Source of the DNA: an uncultured Eubacteriales bacterium | GTDB lineage: Bacteria; Bacillota; Clostridia; Oscillospirales; Acutalibacteraceae | Assembly: GCA_934464585.1 (NCBI GenBank) | Contig: CAKSJY010000002.1 | Coordinates: 62,001 to 126,000, forward strand | Direction of reading: 5' to 3' | Length of the DNA: 64,000 nucleotides | Shown here: one piece after another, positions 15,872-25,503 of the stretch | Layout of the letters: each line of letters starts with the position of its first letter | How positions within the stretch are numbered: position 1 is the stretch's first letter | Notes under the pieces: model-generated | The model's database searches: none | Told to the model about the DNA's origin: nothing | What the model saw: the letters and a program-made list of their open reading frames with translations, nothing else | Program-made: the position numbers and the translations under genes

Positions 15872-16917
15872 TGATTTTCTCCTTTATCATTTTCAGGATT
15901 TTCCGATTCGCTGTTTTCTGATGTTTCGGTTTCGTTATTTTCTGCTTCAGAGGTTGATATAGTATCTTCTAAATCTGATGAACTATCATCTTGCTCTGTT
16001 AAATTTAGGAATATATCTTCAAGATTCATTTTAGCACTTTTAAGCTCTAAGATTTGCATGTTGTCTTTAGACATCTCTCTAAAGATTATAGGTCTGGCAT
16101 CAGCATCAGAAGAAGCAGTTATTTCAAATTCAAATACATCTTTTTCGGGATTACCGATTTTATTTACTCCAACAATTTCATCTAATGCAACAAGTGTATT
16201 GTAGATTGCGTTTTCTTCACCCTGAATTTTTGCAATGAATTTATTGCCACTACTCATATTTTTTGATAAATTTTCAGGTGTATCATTTGCAATGATTTTT
16301 CCTTGATTTATAACCAATACTCTATCGCAAACAGCCTGTATTTCAGGCAAAATGTGAGAGGAAATAATTACTGTATGTCTTTGCTTTAGTCCTTTTATAA
16401 GCTCGCGTATTTCAATTATTTGTTTAGGATCTAGCCCTACTGTTGGTTCGTCCAATATAATAACAGGAGGATATCCCAAAAGTGCCTGAGCTAAGCCTAC
16501 ACGTTGCTTGTATCCTTTTGAAAGAGTTTTGATAATCTTTTCATATACATCATCAATTCGTACAAGCTCGCAAATTTCATTTATATGTTCTTGCTTTGAT
16601 TCCTTAACTTTCTTTAAATCAAACATAAAGCTTAAGTATTCTTTTACGGTCATATCCAAGTAGAGAGGTGGTATTTCAGGGAGATAACCGATTTTAGATT
16701 TAGCTTTAAGAGGTGATTTTAATATGTCGTACGAATCGATTATAACGTCACCTGAGTCTGAGGAAAGGTATCCGGTTATAATATTCATTGTTGTGGATTT
16801 TCCGGCTCCGTTAGGGCCTAAAAATCCTAGGATTTCACCCTTTTCAACGCGAAAACTTATGTCGTTAAGAACTTTCTTGCGACCATAGGATTTGCTCACA
16901 TTATTTACTTCTATCAT
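15868..16917 (-). CDS. ABC transporter ATP-binding protein (GldA/NatA-like) with acidic tail
   Basis: The ATPase of the Gld-type transporter, 349 residues. It has Walker A GPNGAGKST (about 34-42), signature LSKGYKQRVGLAQALL, Walker B VIILDEPTVGLDP and the switch IISSHI. A family C-terminal domain of about 90 residues follows. The last 40 residues or so are a low-complexity tail rich in S, E, N and T, with no predicted fold and about 20 acidic residues. Such a tail is not part of the core family. The gene is first in its operon and overlaps the permease gene by 4 bases. Substrate is unknown. Confidence 0.88.
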   Translation of the reverse strand: MIEVNNVSKSYGRKKVLNDISFRVEKGEILGFLGPNGAGKSTTMNIITGYLSSDSGDVIIDSYDILKSPLKAKSKIGYLPEIPPLYLDMTVKEYLSFMFDLKKVKESKQEHINEICELVRIDDVYEKIIKTLSKGYKQRVGLAQALLGYPPVIILDEPTVGLDPKQIIEIRELIKGLKQRHTVIISSHILPEIQAVCDRVLVINQGKIIANDTPENLSKNMSSGNKFIAKIQGEENAIYNTLVALDEIVGVNKIGNPEKDVFEFEITASSDADARPIIFREMSKDNMQILELKSAKMNLEDIFLNLTEQDDSSSDLEDTISTSEAENNETETSENSESENPENDKGENQ

Positions 16918-17004
16918 TTATTTTCAATCCTTTCACATTAAAGTCATAGTAAAAAATAGGTTTAAACTATATTATAGCACAGATTGCTTTGTGTGATATA
17001 AATT

Positions 17005-17760
17005 TTAATCTTTTAATATCAATTCAACAGGGCAGTGGTCACTTCCCAAAATGTCGGAATGTATAATCGAATCACTTATTTTATCTTTTATATTATCAGA
17101 AACTAAGAAATAATCAATACGCCATCCTGAATTATTCTTTCTTGCATTAAATCGATATGACCACCAGGTATATATGTGCTCCTTTTGAGGGTAGAGGTAC
17201 CTGAATGTATCTATGAAACCGCTTTCTAAAAGTTCTGAAATTTTCGAGCGTTCTTGGTCAGAAAATCCTGCATTTTTTCGATTAGTTTTTGGATTTTTTA
17301 AATCAATTTCGTTGTGTGCTACATTTAGATCGCCGCAAACGATGACCGGCTTTTTGGCCTTTAGATTAATTAAATAGTTACGAAAATCATCTTCCCACTG
17401 CATTCTATAGTCAATTCGCAAAAGTTTTTCTTTTGAATTTGGGGTGTAGACATTTACAAGGAAAAAGTTTTCCATTTCTAAGGTTATAACACGTCCCTCG
17501 TGAGAATGCTCGGGAATATCAATATCATAACGTACGGATATTGGTTGGTGTTTTGTAAATATAGCAGTACCAGAATAGCCTTTTTTTTCTGCGCTGTTAA
17601 AAAATTGATAATAACCGGGTGTATTTATTTCAGCTTGGCCTTCTTGCATTTTCGTTTCTTGAATGCAAAAAAAGTCGGCATCGGCTTTGTTAAAGACATC
17701 TAAAAATCCTTTTGATAAGCAGGCTCTGATACCATTTACATTCCATGATATAAATTTCAT
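17005..17760 (-). CDS. xth: Exodeoxyribonuclease III
   Basis: A 251-residue AP endonuclease and 3'-5' exonuclease of the ExoIII/ExoA family, acting in base excision repair. The motifs are those of the family: SWNVNGIRA at the start, IQETKMQEGQ with the metal-binding glutamate, CGDLNVAHNEIDL, and the catalytic WRIDYFLVS and SDHCPVEL at the end. Length is normal. It lies between the ABC operon and the asparaginase gene on the same strand, with short gaps (38 bases to ansA). The name exoA is used for the same gene in Bacillus. Confidence 0.95.
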   Translation of the reverse strand: MKFISWNVNGIRACLSKGFLDVFNKADADFFCIQETKMQEGQAEINTPGYYQFFNSAEKKGYSGTAIFTKHQPISVRYDIDIPEHSHEGRVITLEMENFFLVNVYTPNSKEKLLRIDYRMQWEDDFRNYLINLKAKKPVIVCGDLNVAHNEIDLKNPKTNRKNAGFSDQERSKISELLESGFIDTFRYLYPQKEHIYTWWSYRFNARKNNSGWRIDYFLVSDNIKDKISDSIIHSDILGSDHCPVELILKD

Positions 17761-17798
17761 TTTTTACCTCCATAGATTTTATTATAAAATTATGCTGA

Positions 17799-18824
17799 TT
17801 ATGTGTCGAGCAAATATTCTGTAAGTTCTCCCTTAAGGTTCTTTTCCATAAGAGCTCTTATAGTGTCATATGGATAATCTTTGCTTAGAAGGGAATATAA
17901 TTTTGTGACTGCAGCTTCGACTGTCATATCATATCCGCTGACTGCAGAGTTTTCAAATAATATTTTACTGGTTTCATATCTGCCGATTACAGCCGAACCT
18001 CTTACACATTGTGTACATACTACAACTACTGTATGATTTTCTTTTGCTTTTCTTAGAAGGTTTTCTAAGTTAGGACCTCCAGGAACATTTCCACTTCCGA
18101 AAGCTTCGATTACTATTCCTTTTAAATCGTTTGTTAAGAGTCCCTGAAATGTAGCAAACTGAATTCCGGGAAATATTTTTATTACAGCGATTCTGTGCTT
18201 TTTAAATTCATTTAAGGTTAACTCTTGATTTTTATCAGCCTCTTTTATTATATGGGTGTTTGGTATCATTTTAACTCCGGCTTCAAGTAAAGCGGGGAAA
18301 TTAGGGGAGTCAAATGCAACGAGTTGATCGGATCCGACCTTTGTTGAGCGATTTCCTCGAAGTAGTTTTCCGCCAAAATATAAACATACTTCAGGTATAT
18401 TATAATTAGCGGCAATAAGCATTGACGTAATTAAATTGTCGCGAGCATCTGTTCGAAGTTTGCAAAACGGAATCTGAGACCCAGTAAGAATTATTGGCTT
18501 TTTTATTCCGTCTAGCATAAACGAAAGGGCAGATGCAGTATATGCCATTGTATCTGTACCATGAAGTATGACAAAGCCATCATACTTATCATGGTTATCT
18601 TTAATATCCTTTGCAATTTTTACCCATTCATCAACCGAAATATATGAAGAGTCTAAGAGTGGATGATATTCTATTAATTCAAAAAGTGGCATTTCATCAG
18701 ATTTAAGTTCTGGCATATTTTCCAGTACACTTTTTAAATAACCTTCTTTAGGGGCAAAACCGTGTTCGGTAGGTTTCATACCGATAGTGCCACCTGTATA
18801 TATTATACAAACCTTTTTTTGCAT
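17799..18824 (-). CDS. ansA: Type I L-asparaginase
   Basis: A 341-residue cytoplasmic L-asparaginase that hydrolyses asparagine to aspartate and ammonia. The first catalytic threonine lies in YTGGTIGM (residues 9-16) and the second in HGTDTMAYTAS; both are intact. There is no signal peptide, which fits the type I cytoplasmic enzyme. Length is normal for the family. The ribosome site AAAGGACG precedes the ATG. It is followed by the exonuclease gene after 38 bases. An archaeal-type GatD is unlikely, because there is no GatE partner and no GatD N-terminal domain. Confidence 0.92.
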   Translation of the reverse strand: MQKKVCIIYTGGTIGMKPTEHGFAPKEGYLKSVLENMPELKSDEMPLFELIEYHPLLDSSYISVDEWVKIAKDIKDNHDKYDGFVILHGTDTMAYTASALSFMLDGIKKPIILTGSQIPFCKLRTDARDNLITSMLIAANYNIPEVCLYFGGKLLRGNRSTKVGSDQLVAFDSPNFPALLEAGVKMIPNTHIIKEADKNQELTLNEFKKHRIAVIKIFPGIQFATFQGLLTNDLKGIVIEAFGSGNVPGGPNLENLLRKAKENHTVVVVCTQCVRGSAVIGRYETSKILFENSAVSGYDMTVEAAVTKLYSLLSKDYPYDTIRALMEKNLKGELTEYLLDT

Positions 18825-19034
18825 AAGTTACGTCCTTTCAATATCTATATATAACATATTTTAACTTTACTTACATTAAAATGCAATATTTTAAGTTTAA
18901 TTATGTGTAAAAAAATAAATATCTCGGGGAACAATATTAAAAATAATTTATTGGGAATTAACTTGCTAATTTATATTAAATATAGTATTATATTATAGTA
19001 AAGGTTTGCAAGAATATAAAAAGGAGAATATTAT

Positions 19035-21668
19035 ATGGATTTTCATTTATACTCTATCGAAGATACTTTTAATAAACTTAATTCTTCAAGCAAAGGTTTA
19101 TCAACTGAGGAAGCGAAAAAATTGCTTGATAAGAATGGTAAGAATAAGCTTGAAGAGGGTAAAAAAATCTCTTTTTTTAGGCGTCTTTTAAATCAACTTG
19201 CAGACCCGATGATAATAGTATTGTTGTCTGCTGCTTTAGTTTCAACAGTGACTTCTATATACCAAAATGAGTCATTTACCGATGTGTTTATAATATTATT
19301 TGTTGTTATAATAAATGCATTTTTAGGAATTTATCAGGAAAGCAAGGCTGAAAAGGCTATAGAAGCTTTAAGAGAAATGTCCTATTCGGTTTCAAAGGTT
19401 ATACGTGGCGGAGTTATTTCAAATGTAAAAAGTGAAGACTTAGTAGTCGGAGATGTAATACTCTTAGAGGCGGGTGATTCGGTACCAGCAGACTCAAGAA
19501 TAATTGAAAGCATAGATATGAAAGTAGATGAATCTATGCTTACTGGTGAATCGTTGCCTGTAAGTAAACAAAGCGAGGTTTTAGATTCTAATAATGAAAC
19601 GATTGCTTTGGCAGATAGAAAAAATATGATATATATGGGGAGTAATGTCGTATTTGGTAAAGGAAAAGCCGTTGTAGTACAAACCGGTATGGAAACTGAG
19701 ATGGGTAAGATTGCCGGGGCAATAGTACAAGCAAAAGACGAGTCTACTCCACTTCAAAAGAAGTTAAATCAATTAAGTAAGGTACTAAGTTATGTAGTTT
19801 TGGGTATATGTGCATTTTTGTTTTTATTTAGTATTATAAGAGCGGGAGATTTAAATCCGAATACAATGATAGATACATTCATGCTTGCAGTAAGTTTGGC
19901 GGTAGCAGCTATTCCGGAGGGATTGGCTGCAGTTGTGACAGTTCAGCTTTCTATAGGTGTTACAAGAATGGCGAAAAGGAACGCTATAATAAGGAAACTT
20001 ACAGCTGTTGAGACATTGGGCTGTACACAAGTTATTTGTTCAGATAAAACGGGAACCCTTACTAAAAATCAGATGACTGTGGTTGACAGCTATTCTTATG
20101 ATAAGGAGCTATTGTCAAATATTATGGCCCTTTGCAACAATGCGGAGTTTGGTAAGAATTCTAAGATTATAGGTGAACCAACAGAAGTTGCTTTGCTTTC
20201 ATGGGCATCAACATTAAAAGATATTAATAAACTAAATGAAAAATATAAGAGATTTGCTGAAATTCCGTTTGATTCTGAAAGAAAAATGATGTCTACATTC
20301 TATAAATCAGACGAAGATAAGGTAGTTCAATATACAAAGGGTGCTCCTGATATAATTTTGAGCAAATGCACAAAATATTTTGATGGTAAAAGTGTATGTG
20401 ATTTAACGGATGATATTAAAAATGAAGTTTTAAAGAAGAATGAAGAAATGACAGGTGAGGCTTTAAGAGTTTTAGCAGGTGCATATAAAGAACTAAATGT
20501 TGATAGGAAAGAATTTAGTAGTGAGCAAGATGAAAAGGACTTAATTTTTGTAGGTATTTGTGGTATAATTGATCCTGTAAGAGATGAAGCATTAAAGGCA
20601 ATTAGGGATTGCAAAAGTGCAGGAATTCATCCTATAATGATAACTGGTGACCACATAAATACAGCAGTAGCTATAGGGAAAAAATTGGGTATAATAGAGA
20701 ACTCTAGTCAGGCTATGACGGGAGCAGAGCTTGATAAAATTAGTGAAAAAGAGCTTGAAAAAACTATTGAAAGATATTCTGTCTTTGCGAGAGTTCAACC
20801 TGAGCATAAGACTAGGATAGTAAATGCCTATAAGTCAAAAGGTATGGTTGTTGCTATGACTGGTGATGGTGTAAATGATGCACCATCAATTAAGAGTGCG
20901 GATATCGGTGTTGGAATGGGCATTACAGGTACAGACGTAACAAAAAATGTAGCAGATATGATTTTGTCGGATGATAATTTTTCAACTATTGTGTATGCAG
21001 TGTCTGAGGGAAGAAGAATATATGACAACATACGAAAAGCAATTCAATTTTTGCTTTCATCAAATATAAGTGAAGTTATATCTATATTTGTGGCAACAAT
21101 ACTAGGTTTCACTATTTTAAATCCGATTCATATTTTGTGGATTAATCTAATAACTGATACTTTCCCGGCTTTAGCGTTAGGAATGGAGAAATCAGAACCG
21201 GATCTTATGAAACAAAAACCAAGAAGTTCAAAAGATGGTATATTTTCCGGGGGCATGGGATTTGACATTTTGTATCAGGGGATTTTAATATCAATTCTTA
21301 CATTACTCTCTTATTTTGTAGGTCACTATATAGAATCAGGTGTATTTGAGATAGCAAATAGTTCAGATGGTATGACAATGGCATTTTTAACAATGTCTAT
21401 GGCGGAAATATTCCATTCATTTAATGTTAGATCAAGAAAAGGCTCAATATTTTCGTTGAAAACTCAAAATGTTTATGCTCTGGCATCTATGATATTATCG
21501 TTTTTATTAACGATATTGGTAATTTATGTTCCGACTTTATCAGAATTATTTGGGTTTGAATTTATATCATTATTTGAGTATGTTATTTCATTGTTGATTG
21601 CTGTATCAATAGTTCCTATAGTGGAATTTGTTAAATTTATAGAGAGAAAGACAATGAAAAATAATTAA
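19035..21668 (+). CDS. Calcium-translocating P-type ATPase (PMCA/SERCA type)
   Basis: An 877-residue P-type IIA ion pump in the plasma membrane. The cation ATPase N-terminal domain comes first. The actuator loop contains TGES, the fourth helix has PEGL, and the phosphorylated aspartate is D337 in SDKTGTLTKNQMT. The nucleotide domain has KGAPD, and the hinge has MTGDGVNDAPSIK. Ten membrane helices fit the profile. PEGL in helix 4 and the six-helix C-terminal block indicate a calcium exporter rather than a heavy-metal pump. The ribosome site AAAAGGAGAA precedes the ATG. The efflux genes follow after 26 bases, so they may be co-transcribed. Confidence 0.92.
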   Translation: MDFHLYSIEDTFNKLNSSSKGLSTEEAKKLLDKNGKNKLEEGKKISFFRRLLNQLADPMIIVLLSAALVSTVTSIYQNESFTDVFIILFVVIINAFLGIYQESKAEKAIEALREMSYSVSKVIRGGVISNVKSEDLVVGDVILLEAGDSVPADSRIIESIDMKVDESMLTGESLPVSKQSEVLDSNNETIALADRKNMIYMGSNVVFGKGKAVVVQTGMETEMGKIAGAIVQAKDESTPLQKKLNQLSKVLSYVVLGICAFLFLFSIIRAGDLNPNTMIDTFMLAVSLAVAAIPEGLAAVVTVQLSIGVTRMAKRNAIIRKLTAVETLGCTQVICSDKTGTLTKNQMTVVDSYSYDKELLSNIMALCNNAEFGKNSKIIGEPTEVALLSWASTLKDINKLNEKYKRFAEIPFDSERKMMSTFYKSDEDKVVQYTKGAPDIILSKCTKYFDGKSVCDLTDDIKNEVLKKNEEMTGEALRVLAGAYKELNVDRKEFSSEQDEKDLIFVGICGIIDPVRDEALKAIRDCKSAGIHPIMITGDHINTAVAIGKKLGIIENSSQAMTGAELDKISEKELEKTIERYSVFARVQPEHKTRIVNAYKSKGMVVAMTGDGVNDAPSIKSADIGVGMGITGTDVTKNVADMILSDDNFSTIVYAVSEGRRIYDNIRKAIQFLLSSNISEVISIFVATILGFTILNPIHILWINLITDTFPALALGMEKSEPDLMKQKPRSSKDGIFSGGMGFDILYQGILISILTLLSYFVGHYIESGVFEIANSSDGMTMAFLTMSMAEIFHSFNVRSRKGSIFSLKTQNVYALASMILSFLLTILVIYVPTLSELFGFEFISLFEYVISLLIAVSIVPIVEFVKFIERKTMKNN

Positions 21669-21694
21669 TTTAAAAATCAACCGGGGGCAATATT

Positions 21695-22543
21695 GTGAAG
21701 AAAAAAAGATCAAAAAAGAAATTTATAGTTTTGGGAATCATCTTAGTATTGATAATTGGTATAGTGGCGTCTTGTAGCTTATTCATTAAGTCGTCTGAAT
21801 ATACTGAAGAGACTGTAGTTGGTAGAGATATATCGACATACTATAGCTTTAGTGGACACATATCTGCAAAAGAGAGCCAAACTATTTCGGCAGATGTAGC
21901 TGTGCAAGTGAAAAAGATTCATGTTAAGGAAGGCGACAAGGTAAAAAAGGGAGACACTATATTTACAGTTAATGACAATCAAGCAGTAACCTCCAATGTA
22001 ACTGGTGAAGTTGTTTCTGTTTCTGCTAAAGAGGGAGGAGTATATTCAAATAGTGCAGCACTTGCTACAATTGTCAATTATGATACATTGCAAGCTGATA
22101 TTAAAATTGACGAGTATGATATAAATTCTTTGTCTGTGGATAAGGATGTAACTGTAAGAATTAATGCGTTATTTTCAGATGTAAAGGGAAAGGTAACCTC
22201 AATATCTAAAGAAGCAGTTCAAGAACAGGAAGTAACTTATTTCCCTGCGACTGTAAGTGTTGAAAATAATGGCAAAATAAGGATAGGAATGTCTTGTGAA
22301 GTAACTGCGCTTAACCAAAGTGTAAAATCAGCACCGTCGATATCTATGAAGGCTTTACAGTTTGATGATAACAATAAAGCTTATGTAAATAGAAAGGGCG
22401 ACCAAGGTATAGCAGAAAAGATATATGTTAAAACAGGGGTTAATGATGGAAACTATGTTGAAATCTTAGATGGATTATCAATCGATGATATTGTACTTAT
22501 ATCAACATATAATCAAGACGAAGAATCAAACTCTAATTCTTGA
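21695..22543 (+). CDS. MacA/HlyD-like efflux adaptor protein
   Basis: A 282-residue membrane-anchored adaptor for an ABC exporter of the MacAB type in a Gram-positive cell. It starts with GTG after a GGGGGC ribosome site. A basic N-terminus and one hydrophobic helix (about residues 10-30) are followed by a split biotinyl-lipoyl domain (VQVKKIHVKEGDKVKKGD) and beta-barrel domains. The helical hairpin seen in Gram-negative MacA is short or absent, as expected where no outer-membrane channel is needed. It is 15 bases upstream of the ATPase gene. Substrates of such systems include peptides and antibiotics; none is indicated here. Confidence 0.85.
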   Translation: MKKKRSKKKFIVLGIILVLIIGIVASCSLFIKSSEYTEETVVGRDISTYYSFSGHISAKESQTISADVAVQVKKIHVKEGDKVKKGDTIFTVNDNQAVTSNVTGEVVSVSAKEGGVYSNSAALATIVNYDTLQADIKIDEYDINSLSVDKDVTVRINALFSDVKGKVTSISKEAVQEQEVTYFPATVSVENNGKIRIGMSCEVTALNQSVKSAPSISMKALQFDDNNKAYVNRKGDQGIAEKIYVKTGVNDGNYVEILDGLSIDDIVLISTYNQDEESNSNS

Positions 22544-22558
22544 TAGGAGGGGTATGAA

Positions 22559-23959
22559 TTGAGTAAAAAAATCCTATCAATGTCCTCGATAGTAAAAACT
22601 TATCATATGGGGATGGAAGAACAAGAGGTTTTAAAAGGAATAAACTTAGAAATTTACGAGGGTGAGTTTGTTTCAATTTTGGGTCCATCTGGTTCGGGTA
22701 AGTCAACTTTAATGAATATAATAGGGTGTTTAGATACCCCTACATCTGGGGACTATACTCTTTCCGGCAGGAAAATTCTTGACCTGGAGGAAAAAGAACT
22801 TTCACATATTAGAAGCAAGGAAATAGGTTTTGTTTTTCAGTCATTTCATCTTTTATCAAGAATGACTGCACTTGAAAATGTTGAGTTACCGTTAATATAT
22901 TCAGGTGTTCCAAAATCAAAACGTCGACATATAGCTGAATCAATGCTTGAAAAGGTGGGACTCGGGGATAAAATTAACCACTATCCAAATCAGTTGTCAG
23001 GTGGACAGCAACAGCGTGTTGCAATTGCGAGGGCATTATCAACAAATCCTACAATACTTTTAGCCGATGAACCGACAGGTGCCTTAGATCAAAAGACCGG
23101 ACGCCAGGTTATGAAGCTCTTTACAGATTTAAATAATGAGGGAAGAACAATTATCATGATTACCCATGATATTTCAATTGCCCAATATGCAAGCAGAGTA
23201 GTTAGGATATTGGATGGTAATCTTTTTGAACAAAGTGAAAACGAGAAAGATAATATTACTCAGAGTATAAATGATAATTTGCTTTATATGGAAGTTTCAA
23301 ATCCAATAAACGATATAAATCCTAATAGACAGAAAAATAGTGATAAACCTAATACAGATTATGAAATATCTGAAATAGGTGATTTGCGTTCTGAAGCTAA
23401 AGTCATAGTAGAAGAAAGCAAACCAAATATAATTTCAGAACCGATTGAAAGTAAAGATGTCGCTTTTGAAGTTGGAAGTACTAAATTAGCAGATGATAAT
23501 GTAAATGCAAACTACAATGAATCTAAGATTGTAGAGGAAGAAAGCAATTACAATGTAATTTCAGAACCGGCTGAAAATAAAGATGTTGCTTTTGAAGTTG
23601 GAAGTACTAAATTAGCAGGTGATAATGTAAGTGCAAACTACAATGAGCCTAAAATTGTAGAGAAAGAAAGCAAACCAAATATAATTTCAGAACCGATTGA
23701 AAATGAAGATGCCGCTTTTGAAGTTGGAAGTACTAAATTAGTATACGACAATGATACAGACGTACATTATATTAAACCTGAAGATAAAAAGGATGTACTA
23801 AACAAAATTGGAGTAAGTTCATCAAGCGATAATAAACCGTTAAGTATACATTTTAATAGTGAAAATCCTCCTAAGAAGAAGGATACATCTAAGAAAAGGA
23901 GGAATGACGACGATGATAAAAGAGAGTTTCTGGATGTCTTGGCAAAATATCATCTCTAA
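22559..23959 (+). CDS. MacB-type ABC ATPase with repeat-bearing C-terminal tail
   Basis: A 466-residue protein, with TTG start after the ribosome site GGAGGGG. The first 230 residues are a complete LolD/MacB-type ATPase: GPSGSGKST Walker A, LSGGQQQRVAIARAL signature, ILLADEPTGALD Walker B, and the H-loop MITHD. About 235 more residues follow, which is foreign to the family (usual length about 230). This tail holds three tandem repeats of 41-42 residues (ISEP ... AFEVGSTKL ... NYNE) and ends in a basic-acidic stretch KKRRNDDDDKRE. The 3' end overlaps the permease gene by 47 bases. The tail is probably disordered; its role is unknown. Confidence 0.88.
   Translation: MSKKILSMSSIVKTYHMGMEEQEVLKGINLEIYEGEFVSILGPSGSGKSTLMNIIGCLDTPTSGDYTLSGRKILDLEEKELSHIRSKEIGFVFQSFHLLSRMTALENVELPLIYSGVPKSKRRHIAESMLEKVGLGDKINHYPNQLSGGQQQRVAIARALSTNPTILLADEPTGALDQKTGRQVMKLFTDLNNEGRTIIMITHDISIAQYASRVVRILDGNLFEQSENEKDNITQSINDNLLYMEVSNPINDINPNRQKNSDKPNTDYEISEIGDLRSEAKVIVEESKPNIISEPIESKDVAFEVGSTKLADDNVNANYNESKIVEEESNYNVISEPAENKDVAFEVGSTKLAGDNVSANYNEPKIVEKESKPNIISEPIENEDAAFEVGSTKLVYDNDTDVHYIKPEDKKDVLNKIGVSSSSDNKPLSIHFNSENPPKKKDTSKKRRNDDDDKREFLDVLAKYHL
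23408..23780 (+). repeat. Three tandem 123-126 bp repeats inside the MacB-like ATPase gene
   Basis: Units start at 23408, 23531 and 23657, each beginning GTAGA(G/A)(G/A)AAGAAAGC or similar. Each encodes a 41-42 residue block containing FEVGSTKL. The third unit diverges after KLV. The reading frame is kept in all three, so copy number could change without breaking the gene. Confidence 0.85.
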
Positions 23960-25103
23960 TAAAATGCGTTCATTTTTGACAATACTTGGGATAATAATAG
24001 GCGTATTGTCGATTATAACAATAGTGACGGTTATCAACGGTGCATCAGAGAGAGTCTCTATGGAATTTGAAAACCTAGGAGCCGGAAAAATAAGCGTCAC
24101 AGCTAAAGGAACACCACTAAAAAGGGGTTTAAGTGCTAATGATATAGACAAAATTTCAAGTACAGATAATGTATTTGGGGTTTCTCCAAGTGTTAAGTTT
24201 AAATCTACAGTAGTAAAGGACAACATAAGACAAGAAGACGTTAATATTGACGGAAAAAACGACTACTATTTTCGCCAAAACTCAGATGAAGTAATTCTTG
24301 GCAGAGGATTTAATTATCTTGATGTGAAAAGCCAAAATAAGGTTTGTGTTATTGATAAAGATGTTGAAGAAAAATTATTCTTAGGGGAGAATCCTATTGG
24401 TAAAACTATAGTTGTTAATTCAACTTCGCTTACTGTAGTAGGTGTATTAGATGAGTCGTCATCTGATTTAATGTCGCAACTTTCATTTGATTCTGGTAGT
24501 GACTATACAATTATGATACCATATACAACTGCAATGAAGATGACAAATAATTATCATATCAACTATTTAGATGTGTATCTTAAGGATGCTTCATGTAAGG
24601 ATCAGGTTACTAATGATATTCAAAAGGTCTTGAATGAAGCTTTTAACTATAAGGAAGATAGTTTCGCAATTTTTAATTTGGATTCTTTAATGGATACAAT
24701 GAAAACAATTACAACTTTGTTGTCATCACTGCTAGGTGGAATTGCTTCTATTGCACTTTTGGTTGGAGGAATCGGTATTATGAATATGATGCTTGTTTCT
24801 GTAACAGAAAGGACTAAAGAAATAGGACTAAAGAAAGCGCTTGGTGCAGAGCCTAAAAGAATACAACTACAATTTTTGATTGAGTCTGTAGTATTGTCGC
24901 TTATTGGAGGTCTGATAGGACTACTTTTAGGGTTATTAATTTCTTGGTTGATATGTTTGTCGCTAGATATGCCATTTGTAGTTTCTATAAATGCCGTTTT
25001 GTTGGCAGTTGGCTTTTCAACTGCGGTGGGTATCATATTTGGTTGGGTACCGGCAAGAAAAGCAAGCATGTTAAATCCAATAGATGCATTAAGAAGTGAA
25101 TAA
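23913..25103 (+). CDS. MacB-type ABC transporter permease
   Basis: A permease of about 396 residues of the MacB/FtsX superfamily, partner of the two preceding genes. It has one N-terminal helix (FLTILGIIIGVLSIITIVTV), a periplasmic-type MacB core domain on the outer face, and three C-terminal helices. The family motif MNMMLVSVTERTKEIGLKKALGA lies ahead of the third helix and WVPARKASMLNPIDALRSE at the end. The open frame extends upstream inside the ATPase gene. I chose the ATG at 23913, because AGGAGG at 23897-23902 lies 10 bases before it and the ATG at 23904 is too close. The start therefore sits 47 bases inside the upstream gene. Confidence 0.9.
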   Translation: MIKESFWMSWQNIISNKMRSFLTILGIIIGVLSIITIVTVINGASERVSMEFENLGAGKISVTAKGTPLKRGLSANDIDKISSTDNVFGVSPSVKFKSTVVKDNIRQEDVNIDGKNDYYFRQNSDEVILGRGFNYLDVKSQNKVCVIDKDVEEKLFLGENPIGKTIVVNSTSLTVVGVLDESSSDLMSQLSFDSGSDYTIMIPYTTAMKMTNNYHINYLDVYLKDASCKDQVTNDIQKVLNEAFNYKEDSFAIFNLDSLMDTMKTITTLLSSLLGGIASIALLVGGIGIMNMMLVSVTERTKEIGLKKALGAEPKRIQLQFLIESVVLSLIGGLIGLLLGLLISWLICLSLDMPFVVSINAVLLAVGFSTAVGIIFGWVPARKASMLNPIDALRSE

Positions 25104-25136
25104 GACACTTTAGTTGTTAAATTATAATATAAAACA

Positions 25137-25169
25137 AGAAAAGCCTAGGCTTATTGCCTAGGCTTTTCT
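25137..25169 (+). terminator. Bidirectional terminator after the efflux operon
   Basis: AGAAAAGCCTAGGC and GCCTAGGCTTTTCT form a perfect 14-bp stem with a 5-base loop. It lies between the permease gene and the minus-strand small peptide gene. Confidence 0.82.
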
Positions 25170-25195
25170 GTTTGGGCTAAACTAATAAAATTTAA

Positions 25196-25312
25196 TTAGC
25201 AGCAGCCACAATCATTGTTGTTTGAGTTGTTGCCACAGCAGCAGCAAAGAATTAAGATAAGAACGATTACCCAAGTACAGTTATTTCCTCCGAAAAATCC
25301 ATTGTTACACAT
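25196..25312 (-). CDS. 38-residue cysteine-rich membrane peptide
   Basis: A short gene preceded by a perfect AAAGGAGG ribosome site seven bases before its ATG (on the minus strand). The peptide starts MCNNGFFGGNNC, has a hydrophobic helix WVIVLILIL (about residues 14-22), then a run of four cysteines, an N/S-rich linker and a C-terminal CGCC. It contains nine cysteines in 38 residues. The layout recalls the small YjcZ-like peptides of spore formers, which have a glycine/asparagine-rich head and one hydrophobic helix, but the cysteine clusters differ. Metal binding or crosslinking is possible; function is unknown. The clean ribosome site and the downstream terminator make it likely to be real. 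Confidence 0.75.
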   Translation of the reverse strand: MCNNGFFGGNNCTWVIVLILILCCCCGNNSNNNDCGCC

Positions 25313-25503
25313 ATTGATTTCCTCCTTTTATGTTTTACAATACTATACTATTATAAACAGCCTAAGAGTGTTACAAAGTAATTTCTAAAAATTTATTTTT
25401 TAAAAATTAATAGAAAAATAAAGTAACTGTTCGAAATCAACAGAAAAAAATATATATAATCCTATAAATTGAAATAAATAAGAAAAATAGCTTAAAATCA
25501 AAA

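Noticed and set aside
23408..23780. A CRISPR-like array.
   Set aside because: The repeats are 123-126 bp long, lie in frame inside a coding sequence and have no spacer pattern.
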